Origin: Sphaerulina vaccinii
Lineage: Eukaryota; Ascomycota; Dothideomycetes; Mycosphaerellales; Mycosphaerellaceae
Assembly: GCA_022570795.1 (NCBI GenBank)
Contig: JAKUDP010000001.1
Span: 1,612,001-1,676,000, forward strand
Reading direction: 5' to 3'
Length of the DNA: 64,000 bases
In this document: positions 12,335-20,686 of the stretch, in pieces
How the letters are laid out: each line of letters begins with the position of its first letter
How positions within the stretch are numbered: position 1 is the stretch's first letter
The notes under the pieces: model-generated
What the model was told of the DNA's origin: nothing
Seen by the model: the letters and a program-made list of their open reading frames with translations, nothing else
Databases searched by the model: none
Position numbers and translations under genes: made by a program

Positions 12335-12490
12335 GGCAAAAGATCGCCCTCTCTGTTTATGAGCTAGAGGAACCGCGTTCACCAAGACCATTTCACCTCG
12401 TGATAGGCTTCGATCCTGGCTCATTGATGGGCATCGACAGAACCGACGACTTACCGACTCGGCCACAATGGCTCAGACGACCGTTGGAAG
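12335..12490 (-). repeat. tRNA-like repeat, copy 1 (Pol III promoter-like boxes)
   Basis: Read on the minus strand, a perfect A-box match (TGGCCGAGTCGG, 12465-12454) and a B-box match (GGATCGAAGCC, 12416-12406) lie 38 bases apart, followed by a TTTT run near 12340. The T and acceptor stems do not pair, so this is a decayed tRNA gene or a tRNA-derived SINE-like element. Copy 2 lies about 320 bases further along and shares the 14-mer GTCGGTAAGTCGTC, the flank CAAC-GTCGTCTG and the terminal GGCGAT(C/TG)TTTTGCC. Confidence 0.45.
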
Positions 12491-12650
12491 CTCAAGTTGA
12501 GCTGCGAATATGAAGGTCTATGTCTGACGGATCAGTGGCGGAAGCAAAAGAACTATGGAATAGTAGACAAACAATACAAAAGAGCTCGACTCACAGATGA
12601 AGATTGAGCTTTGGACATCTATTGTGATGGCAAAAAGTGGCTATCGGAGG

Positions 12651-12809
12651 GGCAAAACAATCGCCTTCAGCTATGCAAGCAACCATTGTCGCGACTGCCT
12701 CCCAAGGTCAAGTTTGGCCTACGAGCTTCCTACTTGATGCTTTGTGTCAAGCATCAGAAGACCTGACGACTTACCGACTGTGCCACGAAGTCCCAGACGA
12801 CTGTTGAAG
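12651..12809 (-). repeat. tRNA-like repeat, copy 2
   Basis: Diverged second copy of the element at 12335-12490 in the same orientation. The A-box is retained on the minus strand (TGGCACAGTCGG, 12785-12774), as is the terminal TTTTGCC, while the B-box has decayed. Its length of about 158 bases matches copy 1. Confidence 0.4.
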
Positions 12810-13372
12810 AACACCGGACCCTGCTACTTATAAAGCTACATCGACGGCAAGACTGCACTTTCTTGGACTTAGGGAGGCACAGCCTTGCCACGGGGTTTGA
12901 ACAGTGCGAAAGAATGTATGAACATAAGTGTCGTGGTGTCGAATTCTGTTTGATGATGATTGAAATGAAGAAGTGTAATGAAGTGGCATGTTCACTGCAA
13001 CAGAGTTGGGTCGATCAGCTGCCAGTGACTTCAAGATTCAGCAGGAGCGTTGTTTGACCTCGTCGTCGTCGGTGGATGCTGGCAGATAGCTGGAGTATGA
13101 ACTTCATTCACTTACTATGAAAGTCTGGTCTACCACAACGCATATCTTCCTACAAGGCATACTGTGGGCTTCCGGAGCACGTCTCGAAGCAAAGTAGAGT
13201 GTAGGGCAGTGTCCAAACACGTGTGTGATCGATTGTCGTGGCATATAAGCGAATGTATCTATCAAGCTTGAATATCGCTCCTACGATCGTCTAGACAAGC
13301 TTGCATCTGCTGCTCTGCTGAGTATTGATCAATATATGCGACCAAGTGGCCAGCTTAATCATCAGCACAACA

Positions 13373-13581
13373 GCACTAGTGGTTGTAAGTACATTGCGAG
13401 GCTTCACTCGCTTGAGCGCCCGCTAATGACTTCTGCAGTAGTGGTAAAATTGGTTAGCCTTTACTCACCTGTAGCTCAGAGGACTCCAGCTAACGATTTC
13501 AAAGCCGCTTGCCAATCATTGATCATCAACACGTTCAATTGACGACTGCGGCAGCCCCGCGTTCGATTCGCGGCTAGTGCA
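13373..13581 (+). tRNA. tRNA-Gly(GCC)-like gene interrupted by three insertions
   Basis: Removing three insertions leaves a 71-nt tRNA, the usual length for tRNA-Gly. Acceptor stem GCACTAG (13373-13379) pairs 7/7 with CTAGTGC (13574-13580), with discriminator A at 13581. D arm: GTT (13382-13384) plus TAGTGGTAAAAT (13439-13450). Anticodon stem GCCGC/GCGGC (5/5) closes the loop TTGCCA with anticodon GCC at 13511-13513. T arm CCGCG-TTCGATT-CGCGG occupies 13557-13573. Six T's at 13598-13603 make a Pol III terminator. Insertion 1, 13385-13438 (54 bases), starts GTAAGT, has GCTAATGAC and ends GCAG. Insertion 2, 13453-13504 (52 bases), starts GTTAGC, has GCTAAC and ends AAAG. Insertion 3 (32 bases, 13515-13546) is at the canonical 37/38 site. 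The D-arm sequence is that of fungal tRNA-Gly. Whether it matures or is a pseudogene cannot be seen from the sequence. Confidence 0.72.
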
Positions 13582-14804
13582 CTTAGCATAAGCTGTCTTT
13601 TTTGCTGTTGTCGTCGTCGTCGTCGCCGTTGTCGATGTTGTGGTATCGATATGGGTCAAATTTTCATTTTTGGCCAACTTCTGCTTCTGCCAAGCCCATC
13701 ACAACGCTTCCACATCTTTCCCTGTTGTCTTTAGTGTCATAAGAATTGCTCCTTTTGCTGCTGCCATCGCTGGATACGTTCCGATTGATAGTCCAATGGT
13801 ATCGATCTGGGAGGAAACATCATTTTTGTGCAATCCTAGGACTAATTGAGCTCTCCCATGCTGGTCTACGATGTTTTCTACATTGTACTCTATGTGAGAG
13901 TACAGCCAGCCTTTGCTTGGCTTGTAGACCATCTCTGATCATTGTGTGATGCGAAAATGTGGTCGATTTTTGGGTGTCAAAATCCGCTTGTGGGATCTTG
14001 GCAAGTGGAACAACGATTCAACAACGCTCACAGCACGTTCGTCTGCTTCACAACATCAGCCTATCCTGAAATGCCTTATTACACCGCTACTGCGACGTTG
14101 TGCTGTCGACATTGCGAGTCTCATCTGAGAGGTGAGGTGAAAGTCGGTCTTGGCACTGAAGTCGCAGTTTTTCCATCTCCCATTCAGCCCACTCCTTCGA
14201 CACAACATCAACTTCACAAGAGCTTACTCATCGCGGAGTATCGACACGGCCTCTCAGGGGTCCGTCTCTTGACCAAGACCGGGTCAGCGTGGCGCTTGCA
14301 ACGAGAAACAGGTGCCTTGAGCACTGCTGCTCGAACCCATCCTACCTTTGATTTGACCACCTTCCGGGCTTTTCTCATATTCTACCTCCGACGGGAGCTA
14401 GCTTTGTGCATGTGCTACATCTGCTACGGCTGTGCTACGTCCGAAAGTCAGAGACTCGCTCCATCTCGCATCTCTTCTTCAAGTATTGAACAACATCGCC
14501 GACTGCGGCATGCAGGGATGCACAGCATGAGCGGCCGCGTCTTGGACTCACATATCGAATGATATCCCAGAGATCAGTCATCCTACCTCCTACCGAGGAG
14601 AAGTTACAAGCAGCTCTTGTATGCATGCTCTGCAGCATCTGGAAAGAGACACCGACGTCGGCAGCAGGGTAGGGACGACTCAACCCGGTTTCTACTCACA
14701 ATACAAGATCCTCTAGTGTGACCTTCCAGCTGATGCTACATGGCTGCAACAATACACAGCAGCAACACACTTTCTAGACCACATCGCCATCACAGTCCAC
14801 GAAG
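13582..14804. other. intergenic region with GTC microsatellite
   Basis: Just after the T-run is a (GTC)n microsatellite at about 13610-13626. The rest lacks a supportable gene. One 206-codon frame (13942-14562, plus) and a minus-strand frame of 77 codons (13932-13699) exist, but neither shows a recognised domain. Confidence 0.4.
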
Positions 14805-16644
14805 ATGAGTGATTTCGATACACAACTGGCACATGCCACTCGAAAGGACAAGCCAATAGTCCATGGAGTGGTGGCCAAATGTGTCGACAAGACAGGTGAA
14901 TCTCATCCACCTGGATTGCTGTCCAAGCAGAGGGGAAACTGACTACAAGCGACAGGCAAAGTGCTGTATTCCAAAGTCGCCGGCTACGATTCAGTGCTAC
15001 CAGATGCTGCACCTCTGCGTGAAGACGCAGTATTCAAGGTCGCAAGCTGCACCAAACTGATCACCAGCATTGCATTACTCCAATGCGTAGAGCGCGGACT
15101 TCTGTAAGCAATGTAGCAGGCAGAAGGCATGCCCTCTCTTCGGTGTCTCACCAAGCTCGCGCTTACTCAGGCACTGAGTTTGAGGACAGACACTAATGAG
15201 ACCGCCTGCGTTTCCAGAGATACTTGCTAATCCTTCTGCCTACGCCTTTAGGACGCTGGACGAGCCGATCGATCGCATCCTTCCAGAGCTTCAAGACAAG
15301 AAGATTATAATCGAACGCAGCGAAGATGCCCCATTCGCCTATCTCGATAGTGCCCACAAGATCACAGCACGAATGCTGCTGACTCACACGTCCGGCATGG
15401 ACTACTACTTCACCGATTGTCTTACCAAACAATGGGTCATGCAACATGGACATCCTAAGTCGAATCTCGTTGTCGAAAAGTACAACGTACCGCTCCTGTT
15501 CGAACCAGGCACAGGCTGGACGTATGGACCTGGACTAGACTGGGCAGGTCTTGCAGTGGCTCGACTTACAGGTCTGAATCTAGAAGACTACATGAATGAG
15601 CATATTTGGAAACGCCTGGGACGATCGAAGCCATATCCGACTTTCCATATTTCTCGTCATCCCGAGTATAAGAAGCGACTCATGTTGGCAGCACATCGAC
15701 AAGACGATGGGACTTTGATCCACTACGAACCGACACATGGTGACAACCCAGTCGACGAGGAAGGCGGAAATGGTCTGTCCATGACTGCGCACGATCATCT
15801 AGCAGGTAAGCAGCAGTAGGCCAAAGGCATCCCCAATTCCAAATGTCTCACTGAGCCTGAGCCTTCCGTGGCGACAAGCTCACAGACAATCCTACTGAAA
15901 CACATTCGCGTTGTCCAGAGATGCTTGCTTACCTTCTACCTACTACTTTTCTAGTTACTCGAGATCTGATCGCAGATGAGCCAAAGTTGCTATCTCCTGC
16001 AACAGTCAATATGCTATTTTCTCCTCAACTTGGACCAGACTCCCCAGCGCTTCATGATTTGAGGCGGCAGCGGCATATCTGGGACATGCCGGCAGGGTAA
16101 GAAAAGTAGTAGCAGGAAGGCATGCCCTCTTCGGTGTCTCTCACCAAGCTCGCACACACTAGGGTGCTAGGCTTGAGAACTGACCCTAATGAGACCGCAT
16201 ACCTTTTCAGAGATATCTGCTAATTGTTCTCTTCACTACTTAGGCCTGTTGACATCAAAGATGTCAACCACAGTCTCGGAGGCATTCTCGTAACAGGCGA
16301 AGCGTCCAGCATCCACCAACCCAAGAATTGTCTCGCCTGGATCGGCGCAGCCAACACTGTTTGGTTCGCGAACAAGGAGCTTGGTGTAGGTAAGTGTAGT
16401 AGAGGGAATGCATCGACTATCGGTGATGTCTCACTGAGCTCACATCCACCGAAGTGCTGAGCTCAAAGTCCAAGCATTCCCGAAATAGGTCCGCAACATA
16501 GAGATGATCTGCTAACACTTCTACCTAGCTGGATTCTTCGGTACCCAGATCTCGCCATTCGCAGATGCTGAAGTCCACAAGCTTGTGAATGCTTGGAAGA
16601 AGGACTTTTGGGAGAAGTATCTCAGCGTGAACCGAGTGAAGTGA
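14805..16644 (+). CDS. beta-lactamase-fold serine hydrolase / esterase (class C, LovD-EstB type)
   Basis: Serine hydrolase of the beta-lactamase/transpeptidase fold; fungal members act as esterases or acyltransferases. Six exons: 14805-14895, 14956-15103, 15252-15805, 15955-16096, 16244-16389 and 16529-16644, giving 398 residues with all phases matching. The SxxK catalytic tetrad is SCTK in FKVASCTKLITS (about residue 60). HTSGMDYYF is the conserved block after it, and the Tyr of GWTYGPGLDWAG is the likely general base. The C-terminal Ser/His-Gly motif region is seen as NHSLGGILVTG. Intron 1 is an ordinary 60-base intron. Introns 2-5 (148, 149, 147 and 139 bases) are clearly homologous to one another and are annotated separately as introner-like. 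The substrate is unknown and no cluster partners are evident. Confidence 0.9.
15104..15251 (+). mobile_element. introner-like intron, copy 1 (intron 2 of esterase)
   Basis: A 148-base intron sharing with the copies below an initial GTAAG plus AGTAG-type start, AAGGCATGCCCTCT, TGTCTCACCAAGCTCGC, CTAATGAGACCGC and a TTCCAGAGAT-CTTGCTAAT end before the acceptor TTTAG. Confidence 0.8.
15806..15954 (+). mobile_element. introner-like intron, copy 2 (intron 3 of esterase)
   Basis: A 149-base intron and the more diverged relative of the family. It keeps AAAGGCATCCCC, ATGTCTCACTGAGC, and the 3' block GTCCAGAGATGCTTGCTTACC before CTAG. Confidence 0.72.
16097..16243 (+). mobile_element. introner-like intron, copy 3 (intron 4 of esterase)
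   Basis: A 147-base intron, closest to copy 1. It shares GGAAGGCATGCCCTCTTCGG, CTCACCAAGCTCGC, CCTAATGAGACCGC and CAGAGATATCTGCTAAT. Confidence 0.8.
16390..16528 (+). mobile_element. introner-like intron, copy 4 (intron 5 of esterase)
   Basis: A 139-base intron with the same order of blocks: GTAAG, AGTAGAGGGAATGCAT, ATGTCTCACTGAGCTC, then a 3' end AGAGATGATCTGCTAACACTTCTACC and the acceptor TAG; the middle is diverged. Confidence 0.68.
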
Positions 16645-16808
16645 TTTCTGGCACGCTCTCAAAAGTGAAATTCAATTGAAGTGAAGCAAACGGCCAGCCC
16701 TCCAGGCAACAGCGCTTAAATTGTTTGCTGCAAATTCACAACCTTTTAGACGAACCTTTCTCATGAATACATTCTTGACTTCCACTAACAGACATCAGTT
16801 CCGAGAAC

Positions 16809-17610
16809 ATGACGACAACCATGAACCCGGAAACACCTCTCCAGATCGACAACACACCTCAAGAACCAAGAATGAGCACTTCGAATCTCGGCTGTGGTCG
16901 TTGCACCAAGCCGACCACCAAGAAATGCGGCAACTGCAAGAACATCAGATACTGCAGCGGAGAATGCCTAGGCGCTGATCAGTATGACTCTTCTCACTCC
17001 TCTGACTACTTCGGCACATCGCTAACGCTCCTGAAGCATCACCCACAAGACTCTATGCGCCACCTACAAGGATTTCCTCACTCCACCAACATCACTCCAC
17101 CGTCGTGCCATCATCTTTCGGCCAGATGCAGCCAAGCCTGAATTCATCTGGGTGCGAGTGACAGTATCTATCAATGAAGATAAGGTCGACGAAGACGGCG
17201 AGTTCTCCGATGATATTGGAATACCATCATACGATCCGAGAGAAGATATCGAGAACATCCACTTCGATGGTCTATTCGGCGGACCTGGAGATGAGGGAGA
17301 CCCAACTCTTGGACATATGGCTGCTCTTGTGCAAGGCAGCATGGGCCAGGGACAGAATCTGGATCACACGATCCATGCATGGCACAAGGACGATTCCATG
17401 GGCGATGATGCAAACCTCTGTCTCTTGCGAATGACCGGTGGTGAGACTGGCGAGCGGTATCGTGGTATCATCGTCTTTGTTGGCATGTCGAAAGTCGAGG
17501 ACTCGAAGGTCTATCGCGACCTTGATACTGCTGACCTCACGATCGCTCTCAAAGGCATGACGGAGTTCTCGAAGAAGGTGCGCATGGGCATGGGTTACTT
17601 CTTCCAGTGA
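16809..17610 (+). CDS. MYND zinc-finger protein
   Basis: Exons 16809-16981 and 17037-17610 (248 residues). The 55-base intron (GTATGA, branch GCTAACG, acceptor AAG) interrupts the finger itself. Joined, the motif reads C-x2-C (CGRC), C-x2-C (CGNC), YCSGEC, then H and HKTLC, which completes the two zinc sites at about 30-70. MYND fingers mediate protein-protein contacts. The remaining 175 residues are acidic, with a conserved-looking block (DSMGDDANLCLLRMTGGE, RYRGIIVFVGM), and match no family I recognise. Single-exon reading would destroy the finger, which supports the splice. Confidence 0.85.
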
Positions 17611-17793
17611 GCCGCGGTCTAGGCACACTGGAGAGTGGGAGCTAGGTATCAGGGCAGAGACTGAGAGATGGAGAATGCTCCATAACAGCGTACGAGGGCT
17701 TCGCCTGGGTGTGCGTGGAGGCATGACTAGTTTCAAGGAAGGTCTATAGAAGCATACAGGCACAAGCTATCTTCCTCTACATCATGAAGTATG

Positions 17794-18670
17794 CTATCTA
17801 CCTATAAGACATGCCTTGACATGGTCCAGCGATACCATGTCTACCAAACACCCAATGATCTCGTCCGACATCGCACCATGTCCGGAAGCCCTGAGTTCAT
17901 CCAGACTGCGTGTAATATCTTCTACACAAGTCGTTCTGCTCATCACGAAGTTTGCTCTCGCCTCAGCCCGGTCATCGAAGACCTCTATCTTCAATCTCGA
18001 AGCAGGAAAGCACTCCTTCAGGGACGCGATCGCCATCTGCGCTTTATAGAAGCCTCGGTAGGATGTTTCGAAGTGAAAGACAGGGAGGGTCCCAAGGTCG
18101 ATTTCGATGCCTCCTTTCCAAGGACATTCTGGGTCAATAAGGGCAGTCTTCAGACAAGAAAGTGCCGTTTTAGCGATCTCAGGTACTGCAATTCCTGTTT
18201 TGGAATATAGCATAGGTCGCTTATCCGTCCAGCACGGGAGATAGAAACGCAATCCATTGAGTGTCTGTACCAAGCCTGTAGTTTCGTAGCGGATCTGCTT
18301 GCAAGTACGTGTGAGAGCGGTACAAGCGATGTACTCAGAAAGGAGATAGCTTCCGGACAAGAGGAAGCGACGGAATCTTCGTCGGGCGTCTTTAGCTCTT
18401 GGGTTCTGGTCAGTCATCGATCTCATTTTGCGATCTTGGACATGCGAGAGTGGCGGATTGGGGGATTTGCCGGCGAAGCTGACGGTAACGTTTCCTGACT
18501 CTGTAGTAAGGGCAAGCTCGAAGATCGCTACACGAAGCTCTGCTGGGAGCTGGAGTAGTGGGCATTGTAGCTATACGAAGTGTTGGCGAAAGTCTGAGGT
18601 GGTTGAAAGTAGATTATCTTGCCTGTGATTCGAAGGCGCTGATGTCTGGCACGTATCGTCGTGGCTGCAT
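17794..18670 (-). CDS. F-box-like hypothetical protein, likely GC-AG intron
   Basis: The main exon 18570-17794 encodes LLQLPAELRVAIFELALT, the degenerate F-box start common in lineage-expanded fungal proteins, followed by a basic region and an all-alpha/beta body with no known catalytic motif. The frame is blocked upstream by a TAG that forms part of an acceptor (TATAG). A compatible first exon is 18670-18623 (ATG, 16 codons). It is joined by a 52-base intron beginning GCAAGA rather than GT, in phase 0, for 274 residues in all. If the GC donor is wrong, the start is unresolved. It is convergent with the MYND gene. F-box proteins recruit substrates to SCF ubiquitin ligases, but that role is only inferred here. 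Confidence 0.6.
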
Positions 18671-19427
18671 CGCTGCTCGTGATTGCCTTCTCGCTTCTAG
18701 GTATGACTCTATGGCATCAAGCGTGTCTCTGTCCATTCTCGATGGTGAATACCTTGAGGATGATGTTGTCAGGACTGAAGGCAACAGGACCACTGTTGTG
18801 TTTCCTGAAACGCCAAGAGTTGGTCCGTGCCCGTGTCTTCATTTCGGGTGCTCTCTTCCTTGTCGAGCTATTCACAACATGGTTCGAACAAATTATCAAT
18901 AAGGAGAACATCATCAAGGCCAGCCATTGATATGCAGTACTCACACGATGGTGGCGTGGGCTCACCCGATGTCAGAACAGCTCTTTGCATTGTTGCTGCT
19001 TACAATGAGCCAAGAGAATCCATTCTGCGCTTCGACATCGCATATATCTCACCAGCACTCACTCTCCTGGCTCGAAGAAGGGAAGGATGCATCTATGAGG
19101 AACGTTACAGCTTGGGAAGCCCTCGTTTTACTAGCACAGACGACAAGATACCCCTACGCGGCTTGGACAACAGTATGAATCACCTCATCCAGCTTGGTCT
19201 GCATGGACGATGACCAGCAATAGTATCAGCAGTCTACAACATTGAGCTCGCGCATCTTGGCACTGAGCTGCACAACCCAGTATTATGCTGTGTATCTCAC
19301 TTGGTCAGCCCACGATAATGAATATAGTAGCTCCTTGGTGCCTACAAATTCAGCAGGATCCCGCAGCAAACCAGCTACATACTTCCTTCCCATCTTCTCA
19401 GACTGAGTCGAGCCCATATATCCTCCA
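18671..19427. other. intergenic region without a supported gene
   Basis: Short frames on both strands lack domains. It probably carries the promoters of the divergent F-box-like and EthD genes. Confidence 0.4.
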
Positions 19428-19964
19428 ATGACTACTTCGCCAGCACCGTCCAAAATGCTGGCCTGGACCACATGTTTCTGCAAGAGTCCTAACATGTCAG
19501 AGGCAGAATTCCATCGGTACACAAGCGAAGTCCACGCTCCGCTCGCAGGAGATGTCCTGGCCCGATATGGAATCACGAGATACACAATGGTCCGATGATT
19601 CCCAGTAGACAATCTCTCATGCTGACACACACACAAATGCACAGGTCCACAATACGTCCGAAACAAGAGCTCTACTCGCCACACTGGACCAGCAGTTCAC
19701 AGTCGATGCCCAAGCTCAATGTAATATGATCACTCAGATCCAGTTCCCGACTATCCAGCACTTCATCAGGTTCCAGAATGATCCTTGGTTCAGAGAGAAG
19801 TTAGTGCCAGATCATGAGAAGTTCCAGCAGCGGAAAGGAACAACGTAAGTCCCGGCTATTCGCTGATGGTTCATTCTTGCCTCGTTGATAGTCAAGCCAG
19901 CATCTCACTTGGGTGGGTGGAAAATCATATCGTTGAAAATGAGGTGATTGTTGCGAGCTCGTAG
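19428..19964 (+). CDS. EthD-domain protein (dimeric alpha/beta barrel)
   Basis: A small three-exon gene: 19428-19589, 19645-19844 and 19892-19964, total 144 residues. Intron 1 is 55 bases (GTCCGA, branch GCTGAC, TGCACAG). Intron 2 is 47 bases (GTAAGT...GATAG). The joined protein has the EthD layout: KMLAWTTCFCKSPNMSEAEF, then YTSEVHAPLAGDVLARYGI (the His-Pro/Ala-Leu segment), then a hydrophobic strand (QIQFPTIQHFIRFQNDP), KLVPDHEKF, and the last strand ISLGWVENHIV. EthD proteins form ferredoxin-like dimers and occur in degradative and secondary-metabolite pathways, often with unknown catalysis. No pathway partner adjoins it. Phases agree at both junctions, and each exon alone is too short to be noticed. 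Confidence 0.8.
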
Positions 19965-20686
19965 TAGCTTTGCAATGGTCTCCATTTTGGAGAGTGGCAT
20001 AGGATTCCACGCCGCGGGTTGGTTCGCAGATCAAAACTCATATGAGCCAAGAAAGGGTAGTCGTTTACCAAATATGGTCACCGCGAACAGCCATGTACCT
20101 GGGTACCCATACCAATGCACGACCACACCACACCACACCTCCTCACTTCCCGAAAGCCACAAAAGCGGAGAGAACATGACCTACAACTTTGCACGTTTCT
20201 GCAATACCTTCTGTACTTTCCTTCTCTTCGCCACGTTCACTTCACACTGCTTATATGATCTGTGTAGTTATCAACGGTACTAGTACGGTATGACTAGAAC
20301 ACTCCCCGATGCCCAACTTTCATTCCTACATGATGAGACCTATTGACATTCGCTCGCCGTTCTGAAGCTTTCATGCGGACATTTTGCTACCAAGGCCTCT
20401 CTGATGTCACATCCAGCATACACGAACATCTAACGAATTCAAGCATGAGATTTTACTGACTTTTTGGTTGACCCAGGTCTATGAGTATGCCGCAACATAT
20501 TGAGAATCAAGTGACATGGGCGTTTCATTTGCTCGTTTGCTCTCACTTTTACTTCCTCTATCACCTTGGTTCTGGAGGCAGGAGAAGGTCTGTACATAGA
20601 TGTCATTACATTAGATCAAAACATTATTTACTATATTCATACATAAGATTCCTCATTCTGATACAGCCTCTCTCCAATCACGCCCT
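19965..20686. other. intergenic region, no gene seen
   Basis: Convergent 3' flank between the EthD and HMG-box genes; only short, unconvincing frames. Confidence 0.4.

Noticed and set aside
12335..12809. Two functional tRNA genes
   Set aside because: A/B boxes are present but acceptor and T stems do not pair, even allowing extra introns like those in the tRNA-Gly.
13699..13932. 77-codon minus-strand frame that continues open past its TGA
   Set aside because: Looks weakly coding but matches no family, and the downstream part runs through the ACG/GTC microsatellite and the tRNA-Gly 3' end.
13942..14562. 206-codon plus-strand frame
   Set aside because: No conserved motif, irregular composition with many Cys/His/Ser, no splice partner; probably chance.
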